Shown here: one piece after another, positions 19,829-24,996 of the stretch
How the letters are laid out: every line of letters starts with the position of its first letter
How positions within the stretch are numbered: the first letter of the stretch is position 1
DNA from: JAJNBA01 sp035512775
Lineage (GTDB): Bacteria > Actinomycetota > UBA4738 > HRBIN12
DNA: 24,996 bases
NCBI GenBank assembly: GCA_035512775.1
Contig: DATKDI010000044.1
Span: 1-24,996, forward strand
Direction: 5' to 3'
Translations under genes and position numbers: made by a program
Notes under the pieces: generated by a model
The model's input: only the letters and a program-made list of their open reading frames with translations
What the model was told of the DNA's origin: nothing
The model's database searches: none

Positions 19829-21126
19829 CCCGTCTCCGTCCGTTCGCCATGCTCCTGGCGCTCGTGCTCCTGGGCGCGGGGGGAGCACTCCTCGTCGCTG
19901 CGGCGCTGGGGATGAAGGCATCTGAGGTGGCACATCTCGCCGGGCTGCTGGCTCCCGCGGTCGTGGTCACGGTCGTTGCCGCGACACTCGCGTCATCGCT
20001 CCTCCGACATACGTCTCTCCGGCAGCGGTACCTCGCCATCGCGACCATCGGGACGATGGTTGCCCTGGGGAACCTCTTCGCGCTCACGCAGGCGATGTTC
20101 GTCTCGGCACGGGCCGCCACGGTGCTGGCTGTCGTGCTCACCTACTCCTCAGCCGCGGGGCTTGCCGCGGCGTTCGCATCGGCACGCACCTCCGCATCGG
20201 CACTCGACCAGGTGACCGGGATCGCCGAGATCATCGGGGGCGGCGACCTTTCGGCCCGTGTGGGACCCCTGGATGCGGGGCCCGAGCTGGACCGGCTGGC
20301 CGCCACGATCGACCAGATGGCCGACCGGCTGCAGGTCGTTCGAGATCAGGAGCTGCGCGTCGAGCAGACCCGCAGGGACCTGATCACGGCGGTGTCACAC
20401 GACCTGCGGACACCTCTCGCGAACCTCCGCGCGATGGTGGAGGCGATCGACGAAAGGGTCGTCACCGATCCGCCGACGATGCGCCGGTATGTGGTCGACA
20501 TGCGTCGGTCGGTCGCCCAGCTCTCGTCGCTGGTGAACGACCTGTTCGAGATGGTCCAGGTCGATGCCGGAGCGATCGAGGCGGAAACCGATCGGGCACA
20601 GCTCGAAGACGTGATCGCTTCCGCGATCGCCACGGTGGAGGTGGAGGCTGCCCGCAAAGGCGTGCTCTTGGCGACGGACGTCCAGGGAACCGAAGCCGCG
20701 ATGTGCTCTCCGCACCTGATCAGGGTGCTGCAGAACCTCCTCGTGAACGCCGTACGCCACACGCCCGCCGATGGGACGATCCGCGTCGAGGGCCGCCATC
20801 ATCGGGGCGCTGTTCGGCTGGTGGTCGAGGACACTGGCGAGGGGATCAGCGAGGCAGATCTGCCCCACGTCTTCGACCCCTTCTACCGAGCGGACGCAGC
20901 GCGCTCCGGAGGGGGTGCTGGACTAGGACTCGCGCTCGCGGAACGGATCGTCCATGCGCTCGGCGGCACGATCGAGGTCGCCAGCCGCCCCGATCGTGGC
21001 GCCCGATTCGACCTGACCCTCCCGTTGTCAGCGGATCCGGCGGTCAGTTCTTCCGGAGCTGGTCGGGGAACCTCCAGAACTCGAAGTGGTGACCGTCGGG
21101 GATCAGGAAGTCGCCGCCCCAGTTGA
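19825..21126 (+). CDS. Membrane sensor histidine kinase (OmpR/EnvZ class)
   Basis: A 433-aa kinase starting at GTG 19825 within the stop of the response-regulator gene. Four hydrophobic segments (about residues 7-28, 37-60, 70-90, 96-118) form a membrane domain without a large external sensor. A HAMP-like segment (IGGGDLSARVGP to DRLAATIDQMADRL) leads to HisKA DLITAVSHDLRTPLANLRAM with phospho-acceptor His192. The ATPase domain has NLLVNAVRHTPADG (N box), EDTGEGISE (G1), DPFYRAD (F) and GGGAGLGLAL (G2). After LTLPL the last 35 or so residues are low-complexity and arise where the gene runs 83 bp into the convergent M15 gene. The stimulus is unknown; membrane-embedded sensing is inferred. Confidence 0.93.
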   Translation: MTRLRPFAMLLALVLLGAGGALLVAAALGMKASEVAHLAGLLAPAVVVTVVAATLASSLLRHTSLRQRYLAIATIGTMVALGNLFALTQAMFVSARAATVLAVVLTYSSAAGLAAAFASARTSASALDQVTGIAEIIGGGDLSARVGPLDAGPELDRLAATIDQMADRLQVVRDQELRVEQTRRDLITAVSHDLRTPLANLRAMVEAIDERVVTDPPTMRRYVVDMRRSVAQLSSLVNDLFEMVQVDAGAIEAETDRAQLEDVIASAIATVEVEAARKGVLLATDVQGTEAAMCSPHLIRVLQNLLVNAVRHTPADGTIRVEGRHHRGAVRLVVEDTGEGISEADLPHVFDPFYRADAARSGGGAGLGLALAERIVHALGGTIEVASRPDRGARFDLTLPLSADPAVSSSGAGRGTSRTRSGDRRGSGSRRPS

Positions 21127-22249
21127 AGCCCCAGGATTCGAAGATCCGGACCATCTCGCGGTTCATGGTGGGCTTGGCGCCGTAGGGGTTCTGCGGCGCG
21201 TTGATGTCGATCGCGGCCCCGTACGCGTGATACGAGGGCGGTGCGGTCGGGCTCCGTGCGACCGTCCGAGAGGCCCAGCAACCGGAGTAGACCTTGATCT
21301 CCGACACCAGGCCGGAACCCATCATCTCCTCGATCGCCCCCTCGACCATGGGGATCAGTTTCCGATGACAGGTGATGGTGCCCAGCAGGGGCACCTCCGT
21401 GGTGACGATGTTCCGCTCGACCCACGCCGGATCGATGGTGAGCCAGGCCGGGTCGGATTGCGGCGTCGCCGCGAACTCGCCGAAGGCCTCCTTCACGAGG
21501 ATCGGCGGTCTCACTCCGCTCGCGACGCGCATGTACGGAGTGGTGCCCGGCAGGTCCACTCGCAGCGGGTCGTCTCCGACGAACGGCAGCAGCTTCCGCT
21601 TCCATGCCGGGCGGGTGAGCTCTCCATCTGTCTGCGCGAGCAGGTACCGCTCGTGGGTGATCCCGAGCCGGCGCCCGACCTCGCGGCTGAGGAGCACCTC
21701 CGACCAGCCCACGGCCTCGTCGGGGACGACGGCGCCCACGCGCACGGAGCCCGTACGGAACGTGAGCTTTCCGCCCGGGCCGAGACGGCGGAGCCTGGCA
21801 CTGTGTTGGCCGAGTACCGCCTGCCCCGCGCTCAGCGCCCGGACGATCCGATCCCGAACGCTCGTTCCGACGAACGGGGCATAGTCCTTCGCCTCCACCG
21901 CGAAGGCGTCGATCGGGAACGCGAAGGGTCTCGTCGGCTCATCGACCACTCGGCCTTCGGCGTCCAGCGTCTTGCGGAGCCACAACGTGTCGCCGGCAAC
22001 CACCACGGCTTCGTCGAGTCCCGCGAGGCGTTCCATCTTCTGCCGGAAGTTGGGATCGTCGAAGCCCCCCGGGACCCAGGCGAGATAGTTCTCGGGACCC
22101 GCGTATCCCTGGCTGCCTCCGCCGAGAGGAGGCGAGCGGACCGGAGCGGCGTCTCGAGCAGGCCAGAGCAGGAACGCCGCGGTCCCGACAACGAGGGCGA
22201 GGACCAGCGCGGCGGCGCGTCGGCGAACGGCGATCTGCTGCGGGGGCAC
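21044..22249 (-). CDS. M15-family D-alanyl-D-alanine carboxypeptidase-like protein
   Basis: A 401-aa protein with an N-terminal membrane anchor (RRRAAALVLALVVGTAAFLLW), so the bulk lies outside. The C-terminal 130 residues are an M15 peptidase domain of the VanY/LAS type: Zn ligands His and Asp in YHAYGAAIDIN, then WGFNWGGDFLIPDGHHFEFW with the last His and catalytic acid region. The middle (about 60-270) is a large region of unknown function rich in strands. M15 enzymes trim peptidoglycan stem peptides. The start is GTG 22249 with a weak ribosome site. Its 3' end overlaps the convergent kinase gene by 83 bp. It is 21 nt downstream of the flavoprotein gene and probably shares its transcript. 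Confidence 0.88.
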   Translation of the reverse strand: MPPQQIAVRRRAAALVLALVVGTAAFLLWPARDAAPVRSPPLGGGSQGYAGPENYLAWVPGGFDDPNFRQKMERLAGLDEAVVVAGDTLWLRKTLDAEGRVVDEPTRPFAFPIDAFAVEAKDYAPFVGTSVRDRIVRALSAGQAVLGQHSARLRRLGPGGKLTFRTGSVRVGAVVPDEAVGWSEVLLSREVGRRLGITHERYLLAQTDGELTRPAWKRKLLPFVGDDPLRVDLPGTTPYMRVASGVRPPILVKEAFGEFAATPQSDPAWLTIDPAWVERNIVTTEVPLLGTITCHRKLIPMVEGAIEEMMGSGLVSEIKVYSGCWASRTVARSPTAPPSYHAYGAAIDINAPQNPYGAKPTMNREMVRIFESWGFNWGGDFLIPDGHHFEFWRFPDQLRKN

Positions 22250-22270
22250 GTCATCCAGGCTACTGCTGAC

Positions 22271-24763
22271 TCAAGCTCGCATCCGCGAACCGGTGGGGTC
22301 GTAGAGGGGACGGGTGGAGAGGGTCGCCTTGACGAGCGTTCCCGCACAGTCCACCTCCACTGTCGCCTCGTCGTCGGTGAGGATCGCGGCGTCCACCATC
22401 GCCAGGCCCGCGGCGGCCCCGACCGTGTGGGCGTAGGCGCCCGACATCACGGTTCCCACGATCCGCCCGTCGACGATCACGGACTCGCCGTGATGGAGGA
22501 GGGGCTCGGGGTCCTCGAGCTTCAGGCTGACGAGGCGGTGCGCCGCCGGGGACCGCTTCGCGCTGCGAGCGGCCTCGACGCCCACGAACTCCTTGTCCAG
22601 CTTCACGATGTGTCCCAACCCGGCCGTGAATGGATCGTCGGTCGGGCCCACGTCGTGCCCGACGTGCACGAAGCCTTTCTCCATGCGAAGCGAATCCAGC
22701 GCGTGGTAGCCGGCGAGCCGGACTCCGAGGTCGCCGCCCACCTCGAGGATCGCGTCGTAGACGTGCACCGCGAACTCCGCCGGTACGTACAACTCCCAGC
22801 CGAGCTCGCCGACGAACGATGCGCGGATCGCGAGCGCAGGAGCGTTGCGGACCTGGATCTCCTTCGAGGTGAAGAACGGGAACCCCTCGTTCGAGAGATC
22901 GGCGGCGGTCACGCGCGAGAGCAGGTCCCGGCTCCTCGGCCCCATCACAGCGATCGTCGCGGAGGCGTTCGTCACGTCCGTGATCGATGCGGCCATCACG
23001 TTGCCATAGGAGGCATGCGAGCGGAGCCATTCGAACGTGCGGTGCTGCGTCGCGGTAGGTGTGATGACGAGGAATCGGTCCTCTGCCAGTCGCGTGACCG
23101 TGCCGTCGTTCTCGATGCTGCCGCCGCGATTCAGGAAGAGCGTGTACACGACCTTTCCGACGGGGACGTCGATGTCGTTGGTGCAAACGTGCTGCAGCAG
23201 ATGGACGGCATCCATGCCTGTCACCTCGATCTTCGCGAACGAGGTCAGGTCGAAAAGCGCCACTGCCTCGCGCGCCGCACGGTGCTCCTCAGCCGAGTAG
23301 GGGAACCAGTTCTGTCGTCCGAACGAGTAGTCGTAGGCGGGCTCCACTCCGGGCGGGGCGAACCAGTTCGCGCGCTCCCATTGGGCGAGCTCGCCGAAGC
23401 ACGCGCCGGCGGCCTGGAGGCGGTCGTAGAGGGGCGAGCGCCGGACATCGCGCGCGGTCGTGGCCTGCAGATTGGGCCAATGCATCGCATACAGGCGTCC
23501 GAGCGCCTCCTTCGTGCGTTCGTGCAGGTAGCGCTCGTTCGCCTGGGTCCTCGCGAAGCGACGCACGTCGACCTCCGAGGCGTCGAAGGTGGGTGCTCCC
23601 TCGCGGATCCACTCCGCGAGAGCGCGCCCCGCGCCCGGCGAGTAGATGATCCCTTGCGAGTTGAAGCCGGCGGCGACGTAGAGGTTGCGGACCTCGGCGG
23701 CCTCGCCCAGGCAGAAGTTCGAATCCGGCGTGAACGACTCGGGCGCGCGGAGGAACCGGGTGAAGCTCGCGTCCTTCAGTGCGGGGATGCGCCGCTCCGC
23801 GTTCGCGCGGACCGGCGCGAAGTGCTCCCAGTCGGGACCGAACTCGCCGAACGCCCAGTCCTCGGGGATCGAGCCGGTCGGGCGTGGCCGCCCGTCCGGT
23901 TCGAACGCACCGATCATCAGTCCGCCGGCGTGATGCCGCGCGTAGAAGTAGCCATCCAGTCCGCGCACGAGGGGCAGGAGGTCGTGCACGCCTTCGATCG
24001 GATCGGTCGAGACGTGGACGTGCTCCGCCGCGTAGAGCGCGACCGGCACGCCGGCGGTGGCGGCGAGGTCACGGGTCCACAGACCGCAGGCGAGGACCAC
24101 GGTCTCCGCGCCGACGTCCCCGCGATCGGTGCGAACGCCGAGAACGGACCGTCCCTCGGTGAGGATGCCTGTCACGGAGACTCCCTCGCGGATCGTCACA
24201 CCACGGTCGTGAGCGCCTTTGGCCAGCGCGAGCGCCGCGTAGCCGGGATTCACGGTGCCGTCGCCCGGTTGGATGAGCGCACCCACGAGCCCGTCGGTCG
24301 AGGCTAGGGGCCAGACGTCCGGCACCTCCGAAGGTTCCAGCAGGTTCGCCTCGATGCCGTGATGGCGGGCGATCGCCTCGGTGTACCGGAGCTCGGTCAT
24401 CCGCCCTTCGTTCTCCGCGAGCGTGAGCGAGCCGGTCGGTCGGAAGTGCACGTCGACGCCGGTCTCGTCCGCGAGCTCGCGGTAGAGGTCCACGCCGTAG
24501 CCCGCGAGCTCGGTCAGCGGATGGGAACCGCGGACGCGAGCCACCAGGCCCGCCGCGTGCCACGAGGTGCCCGAGGCGATCCTCGCTCGTTCGAGGAGTA
24601 AGACGTCGGTGATCCCGAGTCCGGCCAGGTGATAGGCGATCGACGACCCGGCGATCCCTCCACCGACCACGACGATCTGCGCCCGCTCGGGCAGCAGGCC
24701 ATCGACGGCGTCAGGCGCGAACGACGTCGCGGTGAGCGTGTCGTCCAGCATCCGCTCCGTCAT
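22271..24763 (-). CDS. FAD-dependent oxidoreductase with GcvT domain (dimethylglycine/sarcosine dehydrogenase-like)
   Basis: An approximately 830-aa two-part flavoenzyme. The N-terminal half has the dinucleotide motif VVVGGGIAGSSIAYHLAGLG, an LLLERARIASGTSWHAAGL segment whose His is the covalent FAD attachment site in dimethylglycine and sarcosine dehydrogenases, and AAGFNSQGIIYSPGAGRALA later. A central FAO_M-like region follows (LYAMHWPNLQ). The C-terminal half is an aminomethyltransferase (GcvT) fold: ALFDLTSFAKIEVTG, VCTNDIDVPVGKVVYTLFLN, SFVGELGWELYVPAE, ALDSLRMEKGF, PFTAGLGHIVKLDK. The family N-demethylates methylglycines and hands formaldehyde to tetrahydrofolate. ATG 24763 is preferred over GTG 24769. 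The exact amine substrate is unknown. Confidence 0.93.
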   Translation of the reverse strand: MTERMLDDTLTATSFAPDAVDGLLPERAQIVVVGGGIAGSSIAYHLAGLGITDVLLLERARIASGTSWHAAGLVARVRGSHPLTELAGYGVDLYRELADETGVDVHFRPTGSLTLAENEGRMTELRYTEAIARHHGIEANLLEPSEVPDVWPLASTDGLVGALIQPGDGTVNPGYAALALAKGAHDRGVTIREGVSVTGILTEGRSVLGVRTDRGDVGAETVVLACGLWTRDLAATAGVPVALYAAEHVHVSTDPIEGVHDLLPLVRGLDGYFYARHHAGGLMIGAFEPDGRPRPTGSIPEDWAFGEFGPDWEHFAPVRANAERRIPALKDASFTRFLRAPESFTPDSNFCLGEAAEVRNLYVAAGFNSQGIIYSPGAGRALAEWIREGAPTFDASEVDVRRFARTQANERYLHERTKEALGRLYAMHWPNLQATTARDVRRSPLYDRLQAAGACFGELAQWERANWFAPPGVEPAYDYSFGRQNWFPYSAEEHRAAREAVALFDLTSFAKIEVTGMDAVHLLQHVCTNDIDVPVGKVVYTLFLNRGGSIENDGTVTRLAEDRFLVITPTATQHRTFEWLRSHASYGNVMAASITDVTNASATIAVMGPRSRDLLSRVTAADLSNEGFPFFTSKEIQVRNAPALAIRASFVGELGWELYVPAEFAVHVYDAILEVGGDLGVRLAGYHALDSLRMEKGFVHVGHDVGPTDDPFTAGLGHIVKLDKEFVGVEAARSAKRSPAAHRLVSLKLEDPEPLLHHGESVIVDGRIVGTVMSGAYAHTVGAAAGLAMVDAAILTDDEATVEVDCAGTLVKATLSTRPLYDPTGSRMRA

Positions 24764-24836
24764 GGGCACGGAAGGATACCGGCGCCGGAAGGTGGCATTC
24801 CGAACGACCGGTGAGATGCGGAAGGAGCGGGAAGGA

Positions 24837-24996
24837 CTAGCTGTAGTTCCTCAACACGTTGTTCAAGACCGTGATCGGCGTCTTGCCCGCATGCGCCATG
24901 TGGGGTCGATGGTAGTTGTAGTGGTGGAGCCAGCGCTCGAGTTCGGTGGTGCGTGAGTCGTTCGAGTCGTAGGCCCGGGCGTAGGCCCACTCCCAC
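24837..24996 (-). mobile_element. IS481-like transposase, C-terminal fragment at the window edge
   Basis: The last 52 codons read WEWAYARAYDSNDSRTTELE, then RWLHHYNYHRPHMAHAGKTP, then a tail VLNNVLRNYS ending at TAG (24837-24839). WLHxYNxxRPHxAxxGxTP and NNVLxNYS are hallmarks of the C-terminal end of rve/DDE integrase-core transposases of the IS481 group. The catalytic core and left end lie beyond the window. The insertion-sequence terminus should be between 24770 and 24836, only tens of bases upstream of the flavoprotein start and in the same direction; I could not identify the terminal repeat without the other end. Confidence 0.85.

Noticed and set aside
21086..24307. A 1073-codon plus-strand open frame over the M15 and flavoprotein genes
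   Set aside because: It is antisense to two strongly supported enzymes, is rich in Arg/Gly/His typical of a high-G+C shadow frame, and shows no domain.
1..24996. CRISPR arrays, rRNA genes, riboswitches, prophage modules
   Set aside because: No spaced direct repeats, no rRNA sequence and no riboswitch core was recognised; the single excisionase-type HTH gene has no integrase or phage gene nearby.

Overview
The window is G+C-rich DNA with many GTG starts and a few TTG or CTG starts, 1-4 nt stop/start overlaps, mostly weak Shine-Dalgarno signals, a WS/DGAT (wax ester/triacylglycerol synthase) tail, a short RpoD-type sigma factor and a 4-TM OmpR-class kinase pair. This fits an uncultured soil or water member of Actinomycetota (inference; no marker gene settles it). 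Several genes are broken by frameshifts or a nonsense codon, so either local gene decay or a draft/metagenome assembly with indel errors must be kept in mind.

Layout. 1-1.8 kb: end of a WS/DGAT acyltransferase (+), a frameshifted MarR-like regulator (+) and an alpha/beta hydrolase (-). 2.0-3.5 kb: RpoD-family sigma factor with its own promoter, a strong hairpin terminator, and a BON-domain protein convergent to it. 3.5-5.3 kb: PlsC-like acyltransferase and zinc alcohol dehydrogenase overlapping by 4 nt (-). 5.4-8.9 kb: divergent operon of M20 metallopeptidase, PAS/NarL-class histidine kinase and MFS transporter (frameshifted). 8.9-9.5 kb: excisionase-type HTH protein translationally coupled to a second BON protein (-). 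9.5-10.5 kb: poorly coding, lower-G+C stretch with a broken reading frame and an ABM-like gene split by an amber codon. 10.5-11.9 kb: SAM methyltransferase (-) and a frameshifted lipoprotein (+).

11.87-11.96 kb (-) holds a tRNA-Sec (selC), so the organism probably makes selenoproteins, although no sel gene and no selenocysteine-containing gene is in the window. 12.0-15.2 kb (+): a PAS protein and MBL-fold hydrolase pair, a HAD-IB phosphatase with a C-terminal membrane anchor, and an SGNH-hydrolase lipoprotein. 15.2-15.3 kb (-): a highly structured RNA candidate with partial resemblance to SRP RNA.

15.4-18.4 kb (-) is the most interesting block: an apparently continuous seven-gene transcription unit (SRPBCC, ArsR, a 40-aa ORF, SRPBCC, MoaD/ThiS-like, BNR-repeat protein, 84-aa protein) with a recognisable promoter carrying two GCAAC-N6-GTTGC palindromes, the expected architecture for ArsR autoregulation, and a likely CTG start. 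18.6-21.1 kb (+): secreted protein of unknown family, then an OmpR-type response regulator and histidine kinase. 21.0-24.8 kb (-): M15-type D,D-carboxypeptidase-like protein and a dimethylglycine/sarcosine dehydrogenase-like flavoprotein. The window ends inside an IS481-like transposase (-) lying just upstream of that flavoprotein.
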